Positions 28,097-42,052 of a stretch of DNA of 64,000 nucleotides are shown in pieces. The notes under the pieces are model-generated. The model saw only the letters and a list, made by a program, of their open reading frames with translations, did no database searches and was not told where the DNA came from. The position numbers and the translations under genes were made by a program. Position 1 is the stretch's first letter. Each line of letters begins with the position of its first letter. Source of the stretch: Apostichopus japonicus (Eukaryota; Echinodermata; Holothuroidea; Aspidochirotida; Stichopodidae); contig NC_092581.1 of assembly GCF_037975245.1 (NCBI RefSeq), forward strand, positions 4,132,001-4,196,000, in the 5' to 3' direction.

Positions 28097-29160
28097 TTTT
28101 GATTTTTTGTTGTATAGAAACTGATTTCTAGAAAGGAACTCTATCGGGAGAAAAACGCAAATAAAAAAGTGAGACCGTTGAAGGAAAAATTGGTTTGGTA
28201 GATTTTGCCAGTATGTAATGAAATTTAGATCGGGAATATTTAGTAATATATGTTGATAGGTTGCAGTGCAGAAGATACTGCAATGGACATCATACGTCCG
28301 TATGTATATATCTTGAATAATTTAACTTGTGCATTTCACTCGTTCGTGATACTAAAGAATGACAACTTAGGACAGGTTTGGTAACTCTAGGTGAGGCTGT
28401 GGTCGAATGTGAGCAGGGGAGATTTTGAGGGTTACTGCTAGGATGTGTTTGACCGTGAGATCTGTTTACTTTCCTCATGGATACATGTTAAAAATATTGT
28501 CTGACTGTTCGGAGGAATGAGGAGAGAGTCAGCAGGAAGGGGTTGGCTACTAGGCTGATCGATACAGTATGACCAATGAACAAAGAAATATTCACCCCCA
28601 CTTCCCCCCCCCCACCCATCCACACCACCAGCACCCCTGTCCACCTACCCCCCCCCCCCCCCAACAAACACAACATCCACACCCCTTCAGACACCAAGTT
28701 CCCATTATTACCTCAGTATAAGTCCTGTCTGATTATATTTATTCCAGATTTCCAAGCACATGTATACAGTACATTCAAGATTTGGCACGGGCACATTAAT
28801 TTATGGTACAAATAACATAAATCAGGGCAAATCTATAACAGTAGGCTAGCTGCATGATTTTCAGTTCGAGACATCCAAATTTCTGCTCAGACAAAGAAAA
28901 TCAGCTCTGGATGTGATCTAGCATAACTAGTTATTAACATTAAGTTCATGTTGCATTACAACTAATACCCACAAGAAGGTCAAATAGCAAAGGTGGAAAC
29001 GCCTATCTGCATTTTTGGAATACATACAAGTACTGTAGAAAAAACCAGAAAGCCAGTGGGCTTACTTTGATTCCTTGCCAATTGAGATTATAATCCCAAG
29101 CTTTCGTCATTGTTGATTAAATTGATCAGCAAGGTTCTTTCACTGACCGTGGACCTACCT
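28097..29160. other. Upstream region of the OTU gene
   Basis: Expected promoter/5' UTR side of the minus-strand gene. I see no clear TATA box or kappaB site. C-runs lie at 28604-28662. Confidence 0.35.
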
Positions 29161-29164
29161 ACTA

Positions 29165-29780
29165 AATATGTTAACTTACCATGTTTACAAGCTACTTTTA
29201 GCAATAATTAACTCAAGCCCTGCTTCCTAGTAAATGCGCATAATATCACATTGAACATACATTATCATGTGCCCACTATCTACCAACACCTTCACACAAA
29301 GTATGATTCAATTCTGAAAATGTTTACATTTGACCCTGTGACCTCATTAATATTCCTGAGATGAGCACAAAAATCAATAGGGCTCTTCTACTCACTATGG
29401 CGCATGTATATGTACCAAGTATGACCTCAATCCAACTTGTCGTTGTTCAGTTACCGTGTTTACGAGCTATTTTAGTAAAAATTTAAGCCAGCCCCCTACA
29501 AAATATGCAAAATGACAACTTGAACATATATCACCATGAACCCGCTATCTACCAACATATTAATACCAAGTATAAATAAATTCTGATTTTCGGTTGCAGA
29601 GTTATTAGCATTTGAATATTTTTAAGTTTGACCCTGTGACTTCATTATTATTCATGAGATGGGCACCAAAATCAATATGGTTCTTCTACCCAGTATGGCG
29701 CATCCATGTACCAAGTATGACTTTAATCCAACTTGCCATTGTTGAGTTATCAGGTTATCAGGGAGTTATCAGAGTTATCA
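29165..29780. repeat. About 285-base tandem repeat, two full units and a broken third
   Basis: Units begin near 29170, 29450 and 29745 with 'ccatgtttacaagcta' variants and share 'tttgaccctgtgac', 'tattcctgagatg' and 'tatgtaccaagtatgac'. The third is interrupted by a LINE tail (29781-29864) and resumes with 'gttatcatgtttatgagct'. Confidence 0.75.
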
Positions 29781-29864
29781 GGGAGTCTTCCACACTGTTA
29801 AGCTTTTAAGCTTTATGGAAGACTTCCTCCACTTTGTACTTTTGTGGCAAACAAATAAATAAAT
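29781..29864 (+). mobile_element. Severely 5'-truncated LINE tail
   Basis: About 84 bases matching, in opposite orientation, the 3' end of the LINE at 30047-31620, ending in (AAAT)n. The two tails form an inverted repeat with a loop of about 200 bases. Confidence 0.8.
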
Positions 29865-30046
29865 TCTTATAAAAGTTATCATGTTTATGAGCTGAGGGCG
29901 ACACACACACACACACCCTCACATACACGCAATCACCATAGCATGGATTCCTTGAGCCTTCGGACAAGGAATCAAAAACCATAAGTAGTCGTATGCTTAT
30001 GATTTTTTGCTGGCCCAAGCTGGTGTTCTAATCACTCTACTACATA

Positions 30047-31620
30047 TTTTTTTTTTTTTTATTTGTTTGCCACAAAAGTAAAAAGTGGAGGAAGTCTTCC
30101 ATAAAGCTTAAAAGCTTAACAATGTGGAAGACTCCCTGAAGAAAGAAAAGAAAAGAAAAGAAAAGAAAAACAAAACAAAATATATATATGTGTATGAATA
30201 CATACATAGATATAAGTACAAATTAAATGTTCAATATATATATATAGTAATTACATAGAGGTATAATTTAGTTTTAGTCAGTAACTAGCAATTATTTCCT
30301 TACAAAACCACTTCTTAAAGGATGTGACTGACTTTTTACTCTTTAAATCGTTCATTAGAAGATTCCATGTTTTTGTTGCACGGTTTTGTAGGCTTAAAGT
30401 TCCAGTGGTGGTATTGTAGAGATTATAGTGGGCATGATTAGCATGCCTCGTGTTGTGATTATGTACATCTCTGTTACTGGTTAAAAAATTGTCAAAGGCA
30501 GCTGGTAGTAATCCATTCCAGGTCTTGTAGGCAAATAATGCAAGCTTAACTTTAATGAGATCGTGCAATTTTAGTAAGTTGAGTTTCTTAAATAGGGGAC
30601 TGGTGTGCTCACGTGGGGCTGAGTGTGTTATGTGGCGAATGGCTGCCTTTTGGAGTATTATAAGATTGTTAAGGTTGGTGTTGTATGTACCAGACCAAAT
30701 AATGGAACAATAAGTGAGATGCGGGACAACCAGGGTCTGGTATTGTGTTCTGAGTATGTTTTCCGATAGATAATATTTCAACTTAGATAATATGCCAACA
30801 TTCCGTGCAATTATACTGCAAATAGTTGAAATATGGTTGCGCCAGCTAAGTTTACAATCAATATTTACACCTAAAAACTTAGTAGTATAAACTTGCTTAA
30901 TTATTTTACCATCCATACATATATCTTAATTCCAAATAAGTGTATTACGAGTATTAAAGACAATGTAATTACTTTTTTGTACATTTAGTGATAATTTGTT
31001 GGCTGAAAACCAATTACAGAATTTATTTAATTCATTTGACACGTTGGAAGATAATGTGATTATGTCGTCGCTCTCGAAGAAAATACTGGTGTCATCAGCA
31101 AAGAGAATGATTTTGGCTAGTTTGGAGACATGACAAATATCGTTAATATATAGAATAAATAACAAAGGACCTAAGACTGAACCCTGTGGAACGCCGCAAC
31201 GAATTTTAGCAAGATCGGATCTAGAGTTTTTATACAAGGTATACTGATATCTGTTCGAAATATAGCTTTCAAGCCAGTTGAGAGTAGTTCCTCTAATGCC
31301 GTATGAAAATAATTTATTGATTAGGATGGTATGATCGATCGTGTCAAACGCCTTCGAAAGGTCGAGGAATACACCAATGCAATTTTTGCCATTATTAAGA
31401 CTAGTATGTAAACTGTTAAGTGCATCTGCCAAAGCCAGTTCAGTAGAATGTTCGGGTCGAAAGCCGTACTGTTCTTTACAGAGAATATTATATTGGTTAA
31501 GAAAATTAAATATGCGATTGAACATAAGTCGTTCTATGATTTTAGAAAAACAGGAAAGCAATGAAATCGGTCGATAATTCTCATATATATTGGTAGTTTT
31601 CTTTTCTTTATTATTCATTT
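30047..31620 (-). mobile_element. LINE ORF2 (reverse transcriptase), 5'-truncated, one stop codon
   Basis: 31618-30926 encodes RT with ENYRPISLLSC, FLDLSKAFDTIDH (motif A), GVPQGSVLGPLLF (motif B) and FADDTSIFF (catalytic motif C). A single in-frame TAA at 30926-30928 separates it from 30916-30278, the thumb/C-terminal part (TKFLGVNIDCKLSW) in the same frame. The 3' UTR ends in poly-A (T-run 30047-30060). 5' truncation is near 31620. Apart from the one stop it is well preserved. Non-LTR clade not resolved, CR1/Jockey-like. Confidence 0.92.
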
Positions 31621-32848
31621 TCTTTATTATTTTGTTACATATTTCTGGCTACAAAATTTTTGGTCAACCAAAGGATATGACCTGGTTGTCGGCAAAATCC
31701 ATCAAACTTGGTACTTTGAATTCCAGAGTTAGTAGACCGCTACTACTCTACTGCGAATACTTTTGACAGCAGTCTATGTTTTACAGCACAAATATAGTAG
31801 TAGCCCTTTAAAATCACCACCCACTTGTGCAGGCGACTCATGGTTCCTTTAATACTAAATCACTGAAGTGTTGATGTATTGTTATAGACCCTTCCCTTAT
31901 GACACTGCAGTCAGTCACCAACTGTTTCGAGAAAGCATAAACTGCGCAATGCTGGGATCTTCCCGTGATTGTGCAATCCTAATAGAGGGCAGCAGAGCAA
32001 AATTTGGGTAATGAAGAATGTATTATACAGGCTGAGCCAGTGGAACTATTCCTGAAGCCGATCATGTATGTATGTATATGCATGGGCGGCGATCATGGGG
32101 GGGACGGGGGGACATGTCCCCCCCAATATTTTAGGTGGGGGATATAGTATCTAATATCCCCCCCAATATTTGGTGGCATAGTTTTTTTTAAGCATATGTT
32201 TTGTATTTTTTTATGATATCGCTAGTAATTTTGAAATAGAAAATGCTTAGATGCAACTTACAAGGCCTGGGATGTGCCATTTCCAGCGATCTGGGAGGCA
32301 TTTTCGGCCAAAATTTTCTTTGCGCTTCGCGCCAACTTATGGTGGCTCTACAATTAGAAAGTCTGGGTACAAGCTTTGCCCCTCCCTTGGCAAATTCCTC
32401 GCAAGGCGCCTGTCTAACCGTGTCACAATTGGTTACTATATATGGCCGAAAGTATTTTTTTCTTCTTTTTCTCGAAGTGAATAGCTAGACGGACCGCATC
32501 CGTAAAGAAATTTGGTTTGCATCTTGTGTAAGAGTGTAAGTACGTACAATCATATATATGATCCACATCGATATGGGTTCACTGGGTTTCCATTTGGCCT
32601 GTTTCCTACAAGATTTCTAACCGCAGGTGCATAGCCAAGGGAGGGGGGGGTGAATGGTGGAGACCACCCTCCCCCTCGAGCAAATTTTTTTGGTATTTTC
32701 TATGATATCGAAGTTTTATAGTAGCCGTCATAAGAGGTTTTAATATTTGTACACCAATAATTTAACTGTGTCTGAATTTTCGAAAATTCCTTGACCAACA
32801 TTCTTCATCATACTTCCCTCTACTCGTGCAATTTTGACCGGTCTGTTA

Positions 32849-34936
32849 CAGGGACGTAGCCAGGGGGGAGCAGGGGGAGCGACCGCTCCCCCCCCTTTCA
32901 GTGTCGATTTTTTTTTTTTTTTTAACTGTCGTTTTTTTAGCATGGTATTTTGTCAGTGCTCTTTTGATCTTGAATACTCGTCAGCTCCGTTAACTCGATT
33001 GTAATCGTAGTAACATTCACGCCTACTGATTCAACTACTTACTTAGTTTGGCAGATGCAATTAGCTAAATTTAGCTTATAGCCAATTACAAGCCTACAGT
33101 TGGCCACTGCGTTATAAAATACATATTGCCTACCTAACCGCACTCTATGGAATTTTACGAACTGTATGCACAACAACGTCGACAACGTTCGTTCAATGAG
33201 TCGTCCTAAGTTGTTGCACGAACAGCATGTTATGAAGCTAAGCTAGCAATCGTACGTGATACGCACTTCCTATAAATAATTATTACACTGCTAATACACT
33301 GCGATAACGATATTTGTTTTTAGGCCACTGCATATCTGGCTGTATTACAAAATATGAAAGTTTATATTGTCCATCAGTTAAGTTCGTTAAATGTATTAAA
33401 GTCCAGACATTGGACAATAAACAAGAATCATCCTACTGGAAAAACTTGTAAAAGAGCACTATGTTTGTCTTTCTGATATATTATGTAAAAGAACATGTAA
33501 AAGAATTTAAACAGGAAACAAAATCTGCTGATACTGATATCATATGATCAGGGCGTAGCCAGTATGTAGCACGATAGTTTCATTCAACACTCTACCCGCC
33601 GAAAAAGACTATAGGATCCGATCTTGTCAGTTTTTTAACATGTAGTTAAGAACCCGTTTACGCAGATAATATTTCAGTTGAGAAAACACTTGAGAAATTT
33701 GCATCAGATGGCAATCGTCGGATAGCTCTCACCTTCTCTTATTAGGCTAACTTAAACATTTACTAGCTACAGTTGTATCAAAGACATTTCTGGACTATCT
33801 TTGTATCTACAAGTATCAGAAGTTGAAAAGTAAGACTACTCTGTGCATGTACCTTCAAGGGCGGCGGAACCGGGGGGCACAGGGGGCAAGTGCCCCCCCC
33901 CCCCACTTTTCCTCAGGTTAAAAATGTGCCCTTTTTCTACATAAAACTTGTACTCTTGATCACCTTATTAGGTCAGCGATATTTCAGTAAGAGATCTAAT
34001 CCTAATTTAGAACTATCAGGGGCGTAGCCAGTATGTAGCACTGTAGGCCCGGGCCTACACTTTTTTTGGCCAAGTTATCTTTTTTATTAAAACACCCATA
34101 ATTCGAATCCATAAGCTTGCTGGACGAGTTTAAGAGTCTAGACAGGAAAAACTATTGAAATGAACGTAGCAAGATTATGGCTAAATTAGGTGACCTATTC
34201 TTCTGTCATCTAGGCTGTCATTCATATCGCGTGCCGTTTCATTCAATACTCTACCCGCCGAAAAAGACTAGGATACGATCTTGTCAGTTTTTTAATATCT
34301 ACTTAAGAACCCGTTTACGCAGATAAAATTTCGGTTGAGAAAATTCCACAGTCAAATAAGCCTATCGTTGATTAACAGACTGTATATGTATAGAGCTGCA
34401 GCACTTTGTTGCCTATTGTTGTCACGATCGGCGTTCCAAGTTCCAAAACAGCCTTTTCGATAAACATTTACTAGCTACAGTTGTATCAAAGACAAATACT
34501 GGCTATGGTTGTATCAAAGACATTTCTGGCCTATCTTTGTATCTACAAGTATCAGAAGTTGAAAAGTAAGACTACTAAGACAGGGGGGGGGGGGCGTTGA
34601 TGGAGTGATGTGTATACGCAAATAAGATAATACAATAAGATTTATAAAGGGTACTAAATATCAGGCTGCATCAGTCCAATCGAATTTATGCAAAGTGCCC
34701 TTTGACGTCAGTGCCCCCCCCCCCCCAGATTAAAAGTGCTTCCGCCGCCCTTGTGTAACTTGCTAATTTTAATACATTATGTATTATTGAATTACGTACT
34801 ATTTTAACTCGTTTGTTTTTTGGGTTTAAAAGTGATATTGAATTAGGTGTCTCAAGTTAGCAAGAGGCCAGGGAAAATCCATATCAATCGCAAAAAGTGC
34901 TCCCCCCCCCCTTTCAAATTCCTGGCTACGTCGCTG
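32849..34936. mobile_element. hAT-like element, family C (middle of the nest)
   Basis: Ends CAGGGACGTAGCCAGG and CCTGGCTACGTCGCTG, flanked by a perfect 8-base duplication GTCTGTTA (32841-32848, 34937-34944). No coding capacity. It contains family D at 33856-34753. Confidence 0.88.
33856..34753. mobile_element. hAT-like element, family D (core of the nest)
   Basis: Ends CAAGGGCGGCGGAA and TTCCGCCGCCCTTG, flanked by TGTACCTT and TGTAACTT (7 of 8 match). Its interior repeats blocks found just outside it in family C ('ctctacccgccgaaaaagac', 'tttgtatctacaagtatcag'), so it appears to carry captured family C sequence. Confidence 0.82.
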
Positions 34937-35429
34937 GTCTGTTAGGGGTTGAGGGGGGTTTTTCTATATTGGTTGTCCATAGATGAAATTTTGTTCAACA
35001 TTTTGGGTATGTTTTGAAGTGAATTTATTATTCAAATTCTGAACAAATAATGGGCTTAAAACCTTGAAAAGTGGGGCTGGCGGATATTGTGGGGCGTTAC
35101 GTAGCATTACCTACAAAAGTATTAATCCACAGGAGATGCGATGAGGTCGAGCATGATGTGTGACTGGTGACAATCTTGAAATAAGGTTATGAATGAAAAA
35201 AAAACTATTAGGACAAACTTGGTTCTCAGGCAAAAGTGTACATCTGATTGGTCATTTTCAAGCCCGAGAAGTGCCATTTCCGGTGATCTGGGGGGCTATC
35301 AAAACCAGAAATTTTCTTGTACGCTGCGCGCCAACCAATGGTGGCGCTCCGCTTTGATAGTAATTCACCTGCATCCAAGCAAATGTCCCCCCCCCCCCCC
35401 AATATTTGAAACAGATCGCCGCCCTTGTG

Positions 35430-35664
35430 TATATGTGATCTTCCCGCAAGCAGGAACTCGCGAAAGAACACATGGAGGCTTTTAGACTCGCAATCTGACC
35501 GAAGCCAATCTCTCGGCACACATCCATTTAACGTCCATGTCGGGAAGTTGTTATTGAACAACACCCTTGCCAGACGACAACATTGCTGTCGGCGGGGAAT
35601 CGAACCGAGGATCTCATGACTGGGAGACGCCGGCGTTAACCACTAGGCTATACACTCCGCCTAT
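35430..35664 (-). mobile_element. tRNA-derived SINE
   Basis: On the minus strand the head starts GGCGGAGTGTATAGCC with an A-box-like TAGCCTAGTGG and a canonical B box GGTTCGATTCC (35596-35606), followed by a non-tRNA body containing 'gacgttaaatgg' and a tail running to the family A target site. A functional tRNA is unlikely because no clean cloverleaf closes. Confidence 0.65.
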
Positions 35665-35669
35665 ACATA

Positions 35670-36670
35670 TGTCACATGATCTCAAGTTTATTGTTTTTGG
35701 TTGTTTATAAGCTCTCTCAAATGTCCAAAGCTTCTTATTTACAGTAAGACACAACTGACTTGTCACAGGTTGCTTTATAACTGATCTAGGACAGTCTGAG
35801 AGAATTCTCCAGTTTGACAAGGAAAGGTCCTGTCCAAGCCTGCTGAGGGGGTGAACCATGTTGGGAAGGGCGCATTTCAAAGGGCAGTGAATCCCTGTGG
35901 CCATTGCGCCATTATTTAATAACCTTCCCTGTGATGGGGAGTTTGGTAAGGCCACCAGAACTGGACATTAGGGTTTACAGTAGTCTGAACCGTTTTTAAT
36001 AGTACTTACAAAACTGGTTCTTTAAAGTTTAAGTCCTATTTGATGCACCGCTAAGAACTGAAGTATATATATGCTATTTAATGACAAGAAGTAAGGAGCG
36101 TTCACTCTGGATTAACTGTCAATTTGTTCCGATATATTCTTTTGTTCCGCACGGTAGTTTGCAAACCATTCCAGGGCAGAGGATCTACACTAAATATTGT
36201 TCTTCTTTATTTAAAATGGGAAAAAGAGCCTTTTTGGAGCTGTTGCACTTTGGATAATTTACACTTTTACTGCACAAACTCACTGAGGATCTCATGTTGA
36301 AACAGTACAGTAAGTTGACAATGTCTCAAAATGGAAAGCTACATGAATATTCATGGTGGTTTATGGTGAATCAGCCAGTTGGGACAATTTCCTAATGATA
36401 ATACCTCTCTAAAGTGTACTCCATTATCATGCTCTCAAAGCTCTGGTATTGACAGTGCAAACAGTTCCTAACCTTATAGATCTGATAGAAACATGATATT
36501 CATACTGCTCGTACTGACAATACCAGTACGCATGTATTGGAATGGAAATGTCCATGAAAGTGTCTCAAAATACAAAATTGATGTTTCCTTTTGACGCTGT
36601 GGAAATGTTGACTGTTTTTTTAACAGCCTTAAAGATTGGCGTTTGAAAAAGTGGTTTCAATTTGACTTAC
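35670..36670. other. No recognised feature
   Basis: No gene, RNA or repeat supported. Confidence 0.5.
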
Positions 36671-36678
36671 GAACAAGG

Positions 36679-37030
36679 CAAGGGCGTAGGAACCGGTGGA
36701 AAATATGTAGGGGCGAAAGTATCATTCCGCCCCCCCCCCCCCCCGGCTTCTCAAGTCAGAAAACCCCTTTTTCATTTCCAAATGAGAAAAAAATGTCTTT
36801 GGAGCACCAAATTGCATCTAAGGCCAGGTGAAAATGCAAAATTATATACAAAATGTAGTGGGTGGGTTGAAGTGTGCTTTATTGCACCGAATTGCATCTG
36901 AGGCCACCTGGAAATGCAAAAAAAAATCCAAAGGGGAGGGAGACACCCCCTCCCCTTAGACCCCTCCCCCAGGCCGGCCATCAGTCTTCAGCCCCCCCCC
37001 CCCACTCAAAGGTACCTTCCTACGCCACTG
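36679..37030. mobile_element. hAT-like MITE, family E
   Basis: Ends CAAGGGCGTAGGAACC and TTCCTACGCCACTG, flanked by a perfect 8-base duplication GAACAAGG (36671-36678, 37031-37038). 352 bases, with C-runs beside each end and two copies of 'ccaaattgcatct' inside. Confidence 0.9.
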
Positions 37031-37624
37031 GAACAAGGCAACTGCTGTTTCTACCAGTGCAGCTACATATCTATAACAGTATGTGACGGAAATTTGGGAG
37101 TACATATGAAGTAAGCGTACACCACCATAATTGTTAAGGATGTGTCATGAAAGTAAATTGAAGTATTAATGCCTTAATTTCATTCATGATATTATATCAT
37201 TAGGCTTATATGTATATATAATTTGTATTGCAATGAACCGAATACATGTTTGAGCCACAGCAAACCCCTCTGGGAGATGCGATCCCATCCTACACGTTAG
37301 ATACATGAAAAACACCGTAACTCTGTTACAATACCAGTATTGGCCTAAAATGTAAAAGTAAAACGTGTGTATAGCCAAGTACATACTCAGGCGCCTACAT
37401 GCGCGCTTCTAAATTATGAAGTTAGGCCTATTCTACGACATATATGTACATATTAGGCTACAGAATTGGGGTGTTTTTATACAGGTTAGTACAGTATGCT
37501 CACCTAATTACGGTGGAAGTTACTGCTGAGATCATTTCAATTGCGAAATCTCCAACCATACTATTACTACTTCCATGATCGATCGTTGAAAACACCTCTG
37601 AATATATATGCTTCAGTGCGTTAG

Positions 37625-37990
37625 TACGGAAGCGTATAAGGGACATTGCATTGACGAGTTACCGACTTGACAAAACGACAATTATCTGCAAATTGACGAG
37701 TTGACGAGATAACGGATCTCGTCAATGCATCAATTTTCTGCAAATTGACGAGTTGCACAGTTACTGCAATCTCCACAAAATGCCAAATTCAGAAAATTGA
37801 CGTTTTGACGAGATAACTGATCTCGTCAATGCATCAATTTTCTGCAAGTTGACGAGTTGATCAGATACTACCATCTCGAAAAAAATGACAAAATTCAGAA
37901 TAATGATGCGTCAGCTCGTCAATTTGCAGATAATTGTCGTTTTGTCAAGTCGGTAAATCGTCAATGCAATGTCCCTTCTACGCTTCCGTA
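37625..37990. mobile_element. Fold-back MITE with about 75-base inverted termini
   Basis: Begins TACGGAAGCGTATAAGGG and ends with its near-exact reverse complement; pairing continues about 75 bases inward. Flanks CGTTAG and CGTAAG look like a worn target duplication. The interior repeats 'ttgacgag' and its complement many times. Confidence 0.85.
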
Positions 37991-37999
37991 CGTAAGGGT

Positions 38000-39096
<1,097 letters not shown>

Positions 39097-39568
39097 CATG
39101 GAAAAAATTCACCTGCCGGAACAAACGAATGATAAAAAACAGTTGCCAGATGAATCTAACCCGTGATCCCACAATAAATGTATGAAAGCCCAACAAGAAA
39201 TCTTCCAGCAATTGACAGTTGTCGGCCACTGAAAACGTTCATCGGGTATTCTGTTATTGAGGCTGCAAAAAGGGAATCCAATTTTAAGGCGTATCATATA
39301 TTTCTCTCGGAAATATTACGTCACTGATGACGAAATCTTTGTTTAGTAATATTGTGTGAAACTTCAACTTTGTTACAAGTTTCAGCTACGTGCAGGGTGC
39401 ACGTGAATGATAATTATTGCCTATAGCTTTCAGGTGTGTTGATTTTTGAGTTGTTCATTTATTAATTAAGACCGATTAGAAATAAAATTATACTCCAGCA
39501 CTAGTAAAGACGATGTATCGCTTTCAAATCAGTTTCTACAAAAAATATCATCAGATTCAGTGTCAATG

Positions 39569-40132
39569 GCGTCGCCCAGACATTTAAATTTGGGAGGGGG
39601 CGGGGCACAGCACTTAATGAGGGGGCACAATGTGAATGCCGTCCTGGGGGACAATTTGTGGTCAATTAAGGGTCCTTAAATGCAATCTGGTGCTATATTT
39701 TGCAACTTGAAGTAACTTTTTGTTCAAGAATTTTCGGGCTTCGTCTGTCCGATATTTATGTTTTTAATTTAGGCGGATGAAAAAGTTATACAAAACATGG
39801 AAATTCACCCTTTTGCTTTGATGTTTTAAAGAAGAGTGTTGAAATTAAAATATAAATTCATGCAGGGTATCGTGGTGAAGTTTAAGCATTAGCGGTTCCT
39901 CTGTGACCTTGTTAGTGGGAAAACAACTGGTTAATGTGCATGATAGTCGGTGGAAAGAAGTTTTACTGATGAACATAATACGTTTCGTCCTTTGTAAAGA
40001 AAAGTTTTTGACTGAGTATTTTTTAACACTATAAATCGCAGCTGGGAAGGGAACCTGGGGGGGGCACGGTTTTTTTTGGGGGGGAGCACGTGTCCCCCCC
40101 CCCCTCAGGCTACCCCTTGGCGAGGCCATGGA
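39569..40132. mobile_element. Possible hAT-like element with G/C-run subterminal palindromes
   Basis: Left end ATGGCGTCGCCCAG and right end CTTGGCGAGGCCAT are imperfect inverted repeats with G-run/C-run blocks nearby. The flanks share CAGTGT. Weaker than the other copies. Confidence 0.4.
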
Positions 40133-40139
40133 ACAGTGT

Positions 40140-42050
40140 AGTTCTGTTTTCTCCCCCATTTAAGCATGGACTGATATTACTTGCCAAGATTATCGGAAAT
40201 TATTAGTTATCCCCAAATATTTCACATATTGTTACGATATTGTAGTTTATGATACAACAGAGTTTCGACAAATACAACCATAAAGTTGGTTGCTTCATTC
40301 ATGCTGACGATTTCTTTGCTATAGCAAACTTGTAAAGATTCTCTGCAATCTTTTAACGCAACGATTTAGTTTGAAAGGATAAATATGCAGTAGCCCAAAA
40401 AAATGTCTCGAATATTTCTCATGTCTCCATAAAAAAATATAATACTTATAACGCATTACAACATGTGAAACTTACTAAAAGTGAACGCAAGTCCACTTTG
40501 TAGAGTCAAAGCCCAATCAACCTTGGAGTGAATAAGTGACAAGTGTGCTTACCATCTCATCAAGTACAACACTATATTCGACTTCATGCTACCGTACAAG
40601 AATAAAATGACGACCGCAAGAAGCAAGAAGGGCCAACCACTTATCCATCCTCTCAGCTCATTTTATATATCTGCTCAATAAAAGAGAAATCACCGTTGAA
40701 TAGCTCATTACATTGGCTACTTACAAGAAATCAATCAATCAATTAAAATCAAGTATGGTTCCTTATGTAAGCTATCGAAAACAGTCTTAATTGTGTGGCA
40801 AGGGACACACGTTTTGTCAATACTTACACTATAACGGTCTTGGTCAGGCATAGCGTCTTTTTTTCGGCATAATTAGCTCTCGATAAATTAAAGCTGCTTC
40901 GAATTGGGGATTGATAAAAATGAAAAATTCATAAGGTTCCACATATTAATCAGTTGGTATATTTCTATTAACACATCCTGAAGAGCAAAATAGGTTAATT
41001 CAAAAGAGACAACCTAATATGGTAATGTTTCCTAAAGAACTTATAGGCCTACCTATGAATTATCCGGCCGTCCGGTAGCTATAGGTCATTTGGCTTTGGC
41101 TAAAAGATATTCACATCGGCGTCATGTGTAGATAAATATCAATATTGTGCATATTACAAATATTGTAAATCCATTAGTCCGCTCAACTACTACAGGGAAA
41201 GTCCCAAACATCAACAGGAAATATTTTTCGATGTGTTACCAAACCAAAAAAATAATACCATTTTGAAGTTTGTAGATCACACTACACGAATGGAGGGTAC
41301 GTGTGGTGCAAAACAAATGGAAACTGCAACGATATCTGCTTACTTGTCACCGGGCTCTCGTCGCTTGCCACAATTGCGACAATTACGCCCAAATAGAAAC
41401 TGGATTAGTCTTGCACACTCTATGCAAATTTATCTCATGACCTAACCAGAATCTGAAGTGGGATGGACTGGGGTTACCATGCGAAAGAAAATCTCGTTTA
41501 AAAATTGCCAATGCACTTTTGGTGAAAAGGCTGGTTACGTTAAACTGATACGGATATTTAAGTAATGGTTTACCAAGTTTAACTCAGATATCAAACATGT
41601 ATTAATTTTAACTTTTTTTTTATAACTTTTTTGGTATATGTGTTCTGATTTCAAATTTTAATTAGTTACAATATAAGACAGACATCACTGTCTGATTCAT
41701 TTAATGATTTTAATTGTTGTTTAAAAATTAATGTATATATGTTATAGGCCTATGTTTGCAATATTCGCTAGGTGAGCCCTGACATTCTTTCCTGTGTAAA
41801 ATGATGTTAAAATAAAATGTTTAATTAACAATCCAATCGTGTAGAAATATTATCATTATGTATGCAACTCAGAATTCAAACGTTTCACAAGTGGTTTAGT
41901 AGAACTTCAGCTACTGTTTACCATTGCCATTGTTTTAAAAATAAAAACATTAAATAAAACAAGATAGATATGTACTCAACGAGAGTGGGTATTTGAGCTA
42001 CTCCCTCAAGTACCTCATTGTAACGTCGATTGAGATGTATAGGGTGTGTG
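40140..42050. other. No supported gene
   Basis: AT-rich intergenic sequence. The 70-codon plus frame at 41233-41445 has no recognisable domain. Confidence 0.45.
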
Positions 42051-42052
42051 GT

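Larger units (their letters stand above)
32081..35427. mobile_element. hAT-like element, family A copy 2 (outer shell of a triple nest)
   Basis: Ends CATGGGCGGCGATC and GATCGCCGCCCTTG, flanked by a perfect 8-base duplication TGTATATG (32073-32080, 35428-35435). Contains two GCGCCAAC..GGTGGC cores near each end (32328, 35329). Most of its length is the inserted element 32849-34936. Confidence 0.85.

Noticed and set aside
35590-35664. Functional tRNA gene
   Set aside because: Good A and B boxes, but the acceptor and D arms do not close and a SINE body follows.
41233-41445. Small secreted-peptide candidate
   Set aside because: No signal peptide, no splice signals and no conservation evidence.
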